Shown here piece after piece: positions 46,050 through 56,767 of a DNA stretch of 64,000 bases; the first letter of the stretch is position 1; the number at the start of each line of letters is the position of its first letter. This DNA is from Ustulina deusta (taxonomy: Eukaryota > Ascomycota > Sordariomycetes > Xylariales > Xylariaceae). The notes beneath the pieces were generated by a model. That model was not told the origin of the DNA. It made no database searches and was given only the letters and a program-made list of their open reading frames with translations. The stretch spans positions 620,001 through 684,000 of the forward strand of contig JAJNNX010000016.1 in the NCBI GenBank assembly GCA_023159155.1. Reading direction: 5' to 3'. A program made the translations under genes and the position numbers.

Positions 46050-49000
46050 ATGATGCCTTACATGAACGGAGCCGCCGGCGCCAACGCCGGTCCAAAGACT
46101 GAGCCATTGGCTATCGTCGGCATGGCCTGCCGGTTTGCTGGTGGGGTTACAAGCCCAGAGAAACTTTGGGATTTCGTTTCTAAGGGAAAGAGTGGTTGGT
46201 CCAAGATTCCAGAGAAGAGATTTAATCAACAGAGCTTCTATCACCCAAAGAGTGATATGACTGCTGCTGTAAGTGCATCTCGGCTCGTGTTGTACGTGTT
46301 GCTATTCTAACTCTTTTCTCAGTCCAATATCAACGGCGGATACTTTCTGGAACAGGATCTTGGTCTTTTCGATCCTTCTTTCTTTAACTTTACGTCAGAA
46401 GTGGCTGCGGTAAGTAGAAGCCCGGTACATCATAAAACTCCGACGCACTAATGAAGAAGTAGGCAATGGATCCCCAGATCAGGATGCTTCTAGAGCTCAC
46501 TTTTGAATCGCTAGAAAGCGGTAAGTGCCTCTTCAACATACTGACGGCCTAATGCTGATCTAAAACAGCCGGTATCCCTTTGCATGAGGTGACGGGCTCA
46601 AACACTTCCGTCTATGCAGGATCATTTACGAAAGATTACCATGATCGACTAATTACCGATCCCCAGCGCGTGCCTTCGGCATTCATTGCCGCGAACTATA
46701 CCGCCATGATAGCAAATCGGATCTCTCATTTCTTTGATTTGAAGGGGCCGAGCACTGCTGTCGATACCGGCTGCTCATCTTCTCTTATGGGACTTCATCT
46801 TGCATGCCAGAGTCTAAGGTCACGCGAATCAGACTGCGCTATCGTTGGAGGTTCCTGCATTAACCTCAACCCCGACATTTTTGTCGCCTTGTCAACTCTA
46901 GGGTGTGTAATACCACGTATACGTCATGTTATCAACTGTACTGACCCAAATAGTTCATGTGGTCCTGATGGCGTATCTTATGCTTTCGATCACCGAGTTC
47001 AGGGGTATGGTCGCGGCGAGGGTGTTGCAATCTTAGTCGTGAAGAGACTTGAGGACGCTTTAAGGAACCGAGACCCAATCCGCGCTGTTATTCGAGAGAC
47101 AGCTGCCAATCAGGATGGCAAGACACCCACAATCACGTCTCCTGACCTCGATGCCCAACGGAATTTGATCCGGGCCTGTTATGAGAGGGCTGGCATACCC
47201 GTTCATGAGACGGCTCTCGTCGAAGCGCATGGCACTGGCACAAAGGCGGGAGACCCAATCGAGGCGACTGCTATTGGTGCTGCTATTAGCCAAGGCCGCC
47301 CCGAAAATCAACCTGTTTATTTAGGGTCAGTCAAGACCAACCTGGGGCACACTGAGGCAGCATCGGGATTGGCGGCGATCATCAAGGCGGCCAAATCTCT
47401 CGAGCTTGGACAAATCCCGCCCAGCATTAATTTCGAGAAACCAAACCCAGATATTGATTTTGAAGGATTAAGGTTAAAGGTCAGTTGTCAACTCTAAGTG
47501 AGAATGGGCTTGGTATCTCACATCAATTGTAGGTGCCGCGAAAACTTATCGACTGGCCTTCGACCGGCATTCGACGAGCATCCGTCAATAATTTCGGTTA
47601 TGGTGGCACAAATACCCATGTAATACTAGAAGAAGGTGGGCATTATTGTCCGAAGACTAATGGAGTAAACGGTGTACACAACGGTCTTGCTCGAAAGCTC
47701 TTCGTGTTGAGTGGACGAGACGAAGCCACCACCACCAGGTTGGCCGCCAACATGAATGAGTTTCTTCAGCGATCGACGGATATTCGCTGGAATGATCTAG
47801 CATTTACTCTTGGCCAGCGACGGTCAAAATTTAACTGGAGAGTAGCTATTTCAGCCGGGTCGGCTGAAGAGCTAACGAGCGCCCTCGCGGACAAGAGTTT
47901 GAAGCCGGTTCAAACACAAGGTCGCGCCCCCCGGCTGGGCTTCGTTTTCAACGGGCAGGGCGCTCAATGGCATGCTATGGGACGGGAGCTTATGGCTGCA
48001 TACCCCGTATTCCTCAGCACACTTGAGACATGCGACGCCACTATTGCAGAGCTTGGAGCGAAATGGTCCATAATTGGTAAGTCCCTTAACTAAATACCAA
48101 AGCACTTGAGCACGGCTGACTTGAAATAGAGGAACTCAGGCGTGACCAGAAAAGCTCCAAAGTCAACGAAGTCCGATATAGCATGCCACTCACATGCGCA
48201 GTCCAACTAGCATCAGTCAAGCTTCTCAGCCACTGGGGTATTAAACCGGCAGCAGTGACGGGACATTCGACTGGAGAAGTTGCAGCAGCTTTCGCCGCTG
48301 GAGCTATCAGCTTAGAGGAAGCTGTTGTTATTACTTACTTCCGAGGGAAAATCAATGCAGAAGCGGTCGAACGCAAAACTTCGGGCGGTGCTATGATGGC
48401 TGTCGGCCTAGGCCCAAGTGAAGTTAACTCATATCTCCAGGAAGTGAAGAATGGCCGAGCCAACATTGCATGTTTCAACAGTCCTAGCAGCGTCACTCTA
48501 TCGGGAGACGTAGATGCTATCAATGAGCTGGAGAAGAGGTTCGAGTCCGAGGGAATCTTCGCTAGGAAGCTCAAAGTCCAAGCAGCATTCCATTCGCACC
48601 ATATGTTCCCTCTTCAAAAGGAGTACCGCGCAGCATTAACAAAGTACATGACTAAGGGAGTGAGGACCTTTGCACAAGGTGTTAAGTTCTCCTCTCCCGT
48701 CAGTGGTGATGTACTCTACGACGCTGATATGTTGGGTCCGGAGCATGTGAGTGATATCAATATTCAATTTCTGGTTAACCTTGCTCTTGTGTGTTCTACT
48801 GGGGGCCTCTGTTTGACCCAAACTCCCTTGGAAAAAATTGGAGTGGATTATTGAGTACTAACCTTGTGGATTCTAGTGGATTACCAACATGATACAGCCC
48901 GTACAGTTTACGGGATCATTCCGAAATATGGTTATTACAGAAACCGATGATGCACCGCGTCAGGATATCGATATCGTGGTCGAGATCGGGCCACATTCAG

Positions 49001-52000
49001 CTTTAGCTGGTCCTATAAGACAGTGTCTTAGTGAACCAAGTCTAAAGAGTCTCGGTATCACGTATGTGTCCTGTCTTGAGAGAGGAAAGGATGCCGTGCA
49101 GACAGCACAGTACCTTGGCGCAACGCTTCTTCAGAAGGGCTGTGTGCTCAACATGGCCCATATTAACTTTCCAGAAGGCGACTCAAGCTGTCGAACTATC
49201 TTTGACCTTCCGTCATATCCTTGGAATCATTCCATAAGTTACTGGAACGAGCCAAGGACAAGTCGAGATCATAGGTTCCGCAAGCATCCATCTCATGATC
49301 TCCTTGGGGTACGATTACCAGGCACGAGTGACCTATCTCCTATCTGGAAACTCAATTTGAAGGCCGAGAACGTGCCGTGGGTTCGCGACCATATGGTCCA
49401 ATCGGAAGTCGTCTACCCTGCAGCCGGCTATATTTGTATGGCCATCGAAGCGGTACGCCAACTCAATGAATCGGATAATAAAGTTATAGGCGGATATAGG
49501 CTCCGAGACATCGATATTCTGAAGGCGTTGATTATTCCAGAGACCAGCCAAGGCGTTGATGTCCAATTGTTCCTCGAACCTGTGAAAGAAAACTCCCTCG
49601 TGCAGGATTGGCGTCAGTTCCACATTTACTCTGCCGCATCTTCCGAGGAACCTTGGGTCGAGAACGCACGGGGTCTGATTGCAGTCGAGAATTCTGAGGT
49701 GGATGGCTTCGCCCTGAACTCTACGGCCGCCTTGAATATTTCCGAAGGCAACTATACCCGAACAATGAACCCCAAGACACTCTTCGAATCGCTTCACAAG
49801 GTCGGGGTCGCACATGGACCTTTATTCCAGAACCTAGATAATATTCGCGTAGCCGACGGTACGTCCGCGACTAAAATAACAGTGTCAGATGTGGCACCGT
49901 CGATGCCGTACGGATACCAGCAATCCCATGTGATTCATCCGATCACGCTAGACTCTATTTTCCAGGCATTCTATCCAGTGCTGTCTCCAGAGTCTCGCAA
50001 AGCGGTAGGGGCTTCGGTTCCTCGCTCCATTCGATCCCTACACGTGTCTTCACGAATCAACAGTGAACCAGGGAGCGTCTTGGAAGCATATAGTCATCTT
50101 CTTCGTCACAATCTTCAGGGATTCAACGCAACTGCTGCAGTCATCCCGATCGGCGGCAGCACGAAGACACCCGTAATCGAAATAGAAGATATGCACTTTC
50201 AAAGCTTGGGCCGGACAGCAGATGAGGCAACACCGCGTCGTGGGGACCTCTGTATCGTTAACGACTGGATAAAGAGTTTTTCGTTGAATGATTTGACACC
50301 GTTCAGAGACTCTTTGAAGATGGAAGTTGATGCCGATGAGGTGGAAGTAGGCAGAGATCTCGTCCGAGTAACGTACAACTTGGTGCACGAAGCACTTGCT
50401 CAGCTCACTGCTTCTGACATTGAGAATCTCGAATGGCATCATAAGCGATTCTATGACTGGATGCTCGTGCTCGATCAGCAAGGTGCAACTAACCAGTTGG
50501 GCCCCAAGAGTGAACGATGGTCCAAGACTTCCGAGGGCGTCAAACACATGCTCATGGATAAGGTTGAGAAGGCCAGTGTTAACGGAGAACTTTCCATTCG
50601 AATTGGGAAGAACCTGCTTCCTATTTTGCGCAAAGAAGTTGCTCCACTCGAATTGATGCTTGAAGGCCAGCTGTTATATCGATATTATCAAGAGTTATTG
50701 CATTTCACCGGGTGCGCCTCACAGGCGGCCAAAGTAGTACGCGCCATCGGGGACGAAAACCCAGAGATCCGGATTCTTGAGATCGGGGCGGGAACCGGAG
50801 GCGCTACGCTCCCCATCTTGGGTGCCCTATCTGCCGGTGATTGCCATCGCTTTGAACATTATGACTTTACCGACATTTCGGCGGGATTTTTCCAGTCTGC
50901 CCGAGAGCGTCTGGAGTCCTGGGGCGAGCTGATAACATTCTCTACATTAGATGTCGAAAAAGACCTTGAACAGCAGGGTTTCAAGCTAGGATCGTATGAC
51001 GTTATTGTTGCAGCGCAAGTACTACATGCTACTAAGAACATGACAGACACAATGAATAACGTTAGGAAGCTACTGAAAGATGGCGGAAAGTTGGTATTGG
51101 TCGAAACAACTCGGGACACTCCTGATGTTCAACTGGTTTTCGGATCAGTCCCCGGCTGGTGGCTCAGCGAGGAGCCTGAGCGGAAGTTAAGTCCCAACAT
51201 GTCTCTAGATACTTGGGACAGACATTTGCGACAAACAGGATTCACCGGGATAGATATCAATGTCTGGGACTGTGAGGACCAAGAACATCAAGCTGTGAGC
51301 TGTATCGTGTCCACAGCGAAGTCAAATCAAAAGCCCGAATTCGAAAGGAGTGTTACAATCGTCTACGCCGACGATCCACCTCCCAGCGACTGGACTTTAT
51401 CACTCATGGAAAAGATTGTGCGCGAGACTGGTTCAACACCTGTCCTTGCCGATCTTGCGACCTATGATGGGGTAGGGAAGATCTGCATCTTCCTTTCTGG
51501 GCTGCAAGGTACCATCCAACGTTATGACGAGGGAAACTTCGCTTCAATCAAGCGCCTTGTAACAGGCTCAAAAGGTATCCTATGGGTCTCGACTGGGTCG
51601 GCTATAGATTGTGAAGTGCCTGAAAACGCGATGCATCTTGGTTTATTACGAACCGCCCGGCTCGAAGATCAAAGCAAAAGATACGTCTCGCTCGATCTTG
51701 ACCCAGGCCGCGATTCATGGAGCCCTGAAAGTACCGACGCCATCATGCGTGTTTTCCGCGCTACAATGCATAATGACGTTGGCCCTATAGACATGGAATA
51801 TGCCGAGCGGGAAACAGTGCTCCTAAATCCACGGTTGCTCCCAGATTCAGCCGAACACGAAGACTTGTTCAATGGTCTGGAGGAGAAGAAACCGGAGATG
51901 CAACCTTTTGTTCAGCCAGGCCGCGAGTTATGTATGCACGTCGACGTACCAGGACTGCTTGACAGTATAGTCTTCAAAGACAGCGAAGCACAGCTCCCTC

Positions 52001-54171
52001 TCGCCGACGGATGGGTTGAGATTGAGCCCATGGCATTTGGTCTTAACTTCCGCGATGTCATGACGGCTATGGGTATGCTGAAGGAACGAAAGCAGGAGAT
52101 GGGCGTCGAGTGTGCGGGTATCGTGACACGTATTGGAGGTGGTGTATCCTCACTACAAACTGGCGACCGTGTCTGCGCTCTGACTGTACATGGCCACTTT
52201 GCAAACCGTGTCCGCGTTCCGTGGACCTCTGTGGCGCGTATCCCCGAATCGATGTCTTTTGAGACAGCAGCTTCGATGGTTATCGTCTTCGTCACGGCCT
52301 ATTACTCACTCTTCTGGGCTGGCCACGGCGAAGAGGGTGACACGGTATTGATACACTCAGCTGCTGGTGGTGTCGGACAAGCCTGCATCATACTAGCACA
52401 ATGGAGAGGCCTCGAGATCTACGCAACAGTTGGCTCTCAAGAGAAGCGCGATTTTCTCACCAACACATACGGAATCCCCCCTGAACGCATGTTCTCAAGT
52501 CGTGACCTCTCGTTTGCTAAGGATGTATTGAAGGCTACAAATAACAAGGGCGTCGATATCATCGTCAATTCGCTGGCTGGCAAGTTACTCGACGCAAGCT
52601 GGAACTTGCTAGCCCCCCACGGACGTTTTATTGAGATTGGCAAGAGAGATCTCCACGAGAATAAGTCTCTAGAGATGGAACCGTTCCGAAAGGCCTTGTC
52701 ATTCATGCATGTCGACGTAGTGCAGCTTACTGATCATAAGCCCGCCATTGTTCAGAGAATTTTACAGCAGATAGTGAGGTTGCTTGATCAAAACATTATC
52801 CAGAATATCTCGCCTGTCAGAGCCTTCCCGTTGGCAGAAGTCGGCCGTGCATTTCGCACGATGCAAGCCGGCGACCATATCGGCAAACTAGTTTTGGTGC
52901 CCAGCGCGACTGACATGGTCAAGGTGAGTGTTCAGAAGAGAATTATGGTTGGCCACATGCTAATGTACTGTCTATAGGCGAGTCGGCCTCGTGAACTGGC
53001 CATTCTGAACCCCGAGGCTACGTATATGATTATTGGTGGTCTCACCGGTATTGGAGCCTCGGTCGCAAGGCTGTTGGTAGACCGGAAGGCGAAGAACCTT
53101 CTTTTGGTTTCGAGAAACGCTACCTCGCGACCAGGAACCGCTGCCATGACGAAAGAGCTCGCAGCTATGGGTTGCAATGCGATAGCCAAGGACTGTGATG
53201 TCGGCAATATGGCTGCTCTGGAAGCCTTGGTAGATGAATGCCACAAGGCAGGCATACCTGCTATCAAGGGTATTATCCACGGTGGCATGGTTCTCCAGGT
53301 ATGACACCAACTTGGTACTATCCGCACTCAGGTTTACTAATCTTGAGAACAGGACACAATTCTAGAGCGTATGACATGGGCTCAATGGCAGAGCGCCTTG
53401 AATCCAAAGCTTCTCGGGACGAGAAACATCGACGAACTATTTGGCGACCAGCTAGACTTCTACGTCATGTTGTCGTCGGGTGTCGGTGTGATGGGTAATC
53501 CCTCGCAATCCAATTACGGCGCTGGTGGCTCGTATCAGGATGCCGTCGCTCGTCGTCGTGCGAGCCAAGGTTGGACAGCTGTTACCATCGACCTAGGCGT
53601 TGTCCAGTCGGTTGGATTCGTGGCGGAAACAGCCGGTGTGGAAGAACGGCTATCAAAAGCTGGCCATCGATCCCTCAGCGAGGCCGAGGTGATGGGTCTA
53701 GTTGAGTACGGCATCAGGAAGCCTCGTCGCTCTATCCGTACGTCTCATGTAGCCTCAGGTTTTGTGAAAGCTATGACCGCCGATCCTCGTTTCGCCCTTC
53801 TTAAGAACGCGGCAGGGCAAACGAGCGCGGGAGGAGCCGGTGGCCGTGCCGCCGGGCAGGGCAAGGAGGTCAGACTGAGCGAACAGATCGCACGGGCCAA
53901 GACGGCCGACGAAGCCACCGCAGCCGTTCAGCAAGCTGTCGTCACCAAAATTTCCGACATGTTCGTAATTCAGGAGAGCGAGATCAACCCGAGCCTTCCA
54001 TTGAGCGAATATGGGGTGGACTCACTGGTTGCCGTCGAGTTGCGCAATTGGCTTGTGCCGAATGCTCGCATTGAGATGAGCATCTTCGACTTGCTAGGGA
54101 GCCCGTCATTGGTTGAGTTGGCGAAGAGTGTTGTGAAACGAAGCAAGGTGCTTGTTGCGACCATTCAATAA
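46050..54171 (+). CDS. Highly reducing polyketide synthase, KS-AT-DH-cMT-ER-KR-ACP
   Basis: Iterative type I PKS making a reduced, methyl-branched chain from malonyl-CoA. Exons: 46050-46268, 46323-46409, 46463-46520, 46569-46902, 46954-47479, 47533-48076, 48130-48746, 48877-52923, 52978-53298, 53353-54171; about 2523 residues. KS: active Cys in VDTGCSSSL near residue 190 and His in VEAHGTGTKAGD and KTNLGHTEAASG. AT: FNGQGAQW and GHSTGEVAAAFA near 635. DH: His in WVRDHMVQ and Asp in HPITLDSIFQAF. cMT: SAM motif ILEIGAGTGGAT near 1428, apparently intact. ER: VLIHSAAGGVGQA near 1950. KR: GGLTGIGASVA, with catalytic Ser in MLSSGVG and Tyr in SQSNYGAGG. ACP: GVDSL Ser near 2472, close to the C-terminus. 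No thioesterase or condensation domain follows, so release needs a partner, probably the acyltransferase at 30 kb. All reductive domains look active. The 51-nt fourth intron is a multiple of three and free of stops. Confidence 0.96.
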
Positions 54172-54400
54172 TTGAGGAATTTTAGTGAAGCTTCCTTAAG
54201 GGACTGATCTTGGAGTTAGGCGTTCGGATATATAGTCACGTGGATATTAGATACAAGGGCCTAGATAGATACAGGTAGAGGTGCTGTAATAGGTGTTATA
54301 GGTACTATTTCCATGCTAGGGACATACATGTTTACGTAAACCACATATGCTATATACCTCAAGATTTCCTAGAGAAGATATGCGAATAGATCTCATTGGA

Positions 54401-54436
54401 AAGCTTTGCAACCTTCCAGTTGCACTTGCAAAGCTT
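54401..54436. repeat. Inverted repeat, 11-bp arms
   Basis: AAGCTTTGCAA at 54401-54411 and its exact reverse complement at 54426-54436, separated by 14 nt. A related GGCAAAGCTTTCC lies near 54740, outside this hairpin. Confidence 0.8.
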
Positions 54437-54683
54437 AATGTCTAATATGTATCAGATCGATCAGAATCTCTATATTTGTCCGCAAGCCTCTGATTGGTCA
54501 AGCCTCAAATCCTGGTCCTCTGATTGGCTTATGCATGCCAAGCAACTTACCTACAACTCTAAATCCGCATTTGCGGCTTCCGCAGTCTTCGCCTGGAATC
54601 CTCCTGAATAGCGGTTCGAGGCCCTGAAGGGGGGTCCCAGGGGGTCTTGCGCTGGTAGTTAGAGGGGGGCCTAGGAAAAATTT

Positions 54684-54711
54684 AAATCGAAGTGCCCTTG
54701 CACTTCGATTT
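54684..54711. repeat. Perfect hairpin, 12-bp arms with 4-nt loop
   Basis: AAATCGAAGTGC, loop CCTT, GCACTTCGATTT. It lies in a convergent 3' region, so it could affect 3'-end formation or be the end of a mobile-element relic. Confidence 0.85.
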
Positions 54712-54927
54712 ACAGCATACTAAGAATGAAGCTTCGCTGGCAAAGCTTTCCATTTTAGGGATATCCTTAGTCCTACACGGTCTTTTATTTAATTACACGA
54801 TAGCCAGCAAAGTGTTTTTGAATCCTGTCTTGCCATTCCACTGTACGTTCTGGCCGAAATTTTTGAAATGTTCAGACGATACTTTACAATCCAATCGGCT
54901 GTCTTCCTATGCACACATTTATCTCGT

Positions 54928-56767
54928 CTATCTGCCAAAGTGCCACGTCTCTAAGCTTCTCAAGCATATATATGTGACGGTCGTAAAAGAAAATGCCAAT
55001 TCAAAGCCTACGTCGCCACCAAAATCAGCACCACAGAGCTTCCCAATGGGACCCGTATACCAAACCTGCGCCGTGCCGAGGACTGCACCGACTACACCAA
55101 CAAGAAAGGCTGATATGGCTGCAAAGCCAGGTGGTAGGTGCTGCGGGACTGTATAGTTCTCGGGTCTGTAACCCTTAAACCCGCGACGGAATACGAAGTG
55201 TTCAGTCAGGGAGACACCTTCATATATAGCGAGCCAATAACCGATGAGCAAGAGGAAATTCTCCAGCGCCGCCTCAAAGTGCTCATACCCTGGTATTGCG
55301 ATCGCAATGTAAACGGCTGTTCCGACAGCCGTCCAGACGAAGCGAGGAACGCGCTCCGTGGCGTGTGTCAAGACCTGGAGAGACAATGACACAGAATAGA
55401 TGTTGGGGCAGTTGTTGGCGATGATAGACAGCGCAAGCACCACAACGCAGAACTCTCCAAAACGGCCAAGAGGCGGCACGAGGACCTGTGCCAGCAATCC
55501 GCCAACACCAGATTCGGAGTAGGCATGACTATAGGCCGGAACTGAGGTTATTCCTGTCGCGATTGCGGCTCCTAAGAGCTCGGTGAAAATAAGGGGGAAC
55601 AGCAGCCCCCCAAATGTCCAGAAAAAGACTGAGGCACGAGACCTGTCGACGGGCTGGTACACGGTGTAATCGGCCGCATACGCTGTCCACCCGGTCGCAA
55701 AGCCGAAGACAGACGCCGCAAATGATAACACAGCGCCAGCTTCGGCTGGACCAGCAGCTAGTGGAAGGCCGGCATTGAAACTGCCCGAGTGCGCGAATAT
55801 TCCAAGAACAACAAGGAATATAATGAAACTCGGGATCCATGACCACCGTTCATACACATGAACCAGTTTATAGCCGAAAGCACAGATGAACAGTGTCGAG
55901 AAGGCGATGACCAGAATCCCTGCATAGCCTGGCACGTCGTGATTGATTGCGTGAATCAATTGCGCGCCGACAATGACATTCACGGCTGACCACTACAGCA
56001 CTCGGGGTCAGTAATTGCTACTTTGAGTATGATATGTGAGTGTGTCAAAACAGTGAGAAGCTTCCAACACATGCCTTTGGCCCACAAAGAGAATGTTTAC
56101 ACTCTCAAAGTTGCCAAAACAAAACGGAAACGAGTTCGAGAATTACGCACTCCTACGCATGCCAGGATATTAAAACAAGCCACTGAGCATAATGCAATTA
56201 GCAAAGAGTTTGTTAATGCAACGTACTTGGGATAGGAAGGCTCACCGAGCTTAACACCATAATAGCCAAAGTAGAAGCGCGAGAGTACCATTTGCCGCAA
56301 CCCAAACTTGGCACCAAAGGTCGAAAAGAAGCAAACTGGCACGACGCCGAGGATATTAACGAAGATTATGGTGAGTGCGCTGTCGACAAAACCGAGGTTG
56401 AACACGGGGATGGCAAGAACACCTATGGCGAAAGAAGAGACGACCATATTGGCAGAAAGCCACTACACTCCGGGTGAATAAGGAGGGAACCATATTGATA
56501 GGGGCTCTGTAGAAGGCGTACCAACGTGCCAATTTGGCTCAGGCTGGAGTCTGTCCTCTCATCATTTGGGACCCTCTCGATTCCTCGTTGCTCAACGCCG
56601 AACTTGCCAGCAAAAGCTTGGAGCTTGCCAAATAGGGAGTTGCCCTCAGTGGGCATGTAGCTGGGCACCGCATCGATATCGCTGACTTGTCCGACTTCAA
56701 CGTCCGTTCCAGCGGAATCCCGTCGTTTGGCGTTGTTCTCGCCGTGCTTCTCTTCAGCGGGCGGCAT
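54928..56767 (-). CDS. NCS1-family purine/cytosine permease (Fcy2-like)
   Basis: Plasma-membrane H+ symporter for nucleobases or related compounds. Four exons, 56522-56767, 56246-56462, 56151-56182 and 54928-55992, give 519 residues, normal for fungal NCS1 proteins. Seen: a hydrophilic N-terminus with RGIERVPNDERTD; family blocks IGTLWLSANMVVSSFAIGVL (across intron 1) and FGLRQMVLSRFYFGYYGVKL; FNILACVGWSAVNVIVGAQL, built from the 32-nt exon 3 and exon 4; FGFATGWTAYAADYTVYQP; and a C-terminal segment with CGADFGGDVGFELAFSF. The 32-nt exon is needed for a complete membrane segment. It sits just beyond the PKS and has no obvious role in terpene-polyketide chemistry, so it probably marks the right cluster border. 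Confidence 0.93.

Larger units (their letters stand above)
54172..54927. other. Convergent intergenic region with inverted repeats
   Basis: 756 bp between the PKS and permease 3' ends. It contains two inverted repeats (separate entries), two copies of CCTCTGATTGG about 30 bp apart, and G-rich patches. This looks like a small decayed mobile element rather than a gene. Confidence 0.5.
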
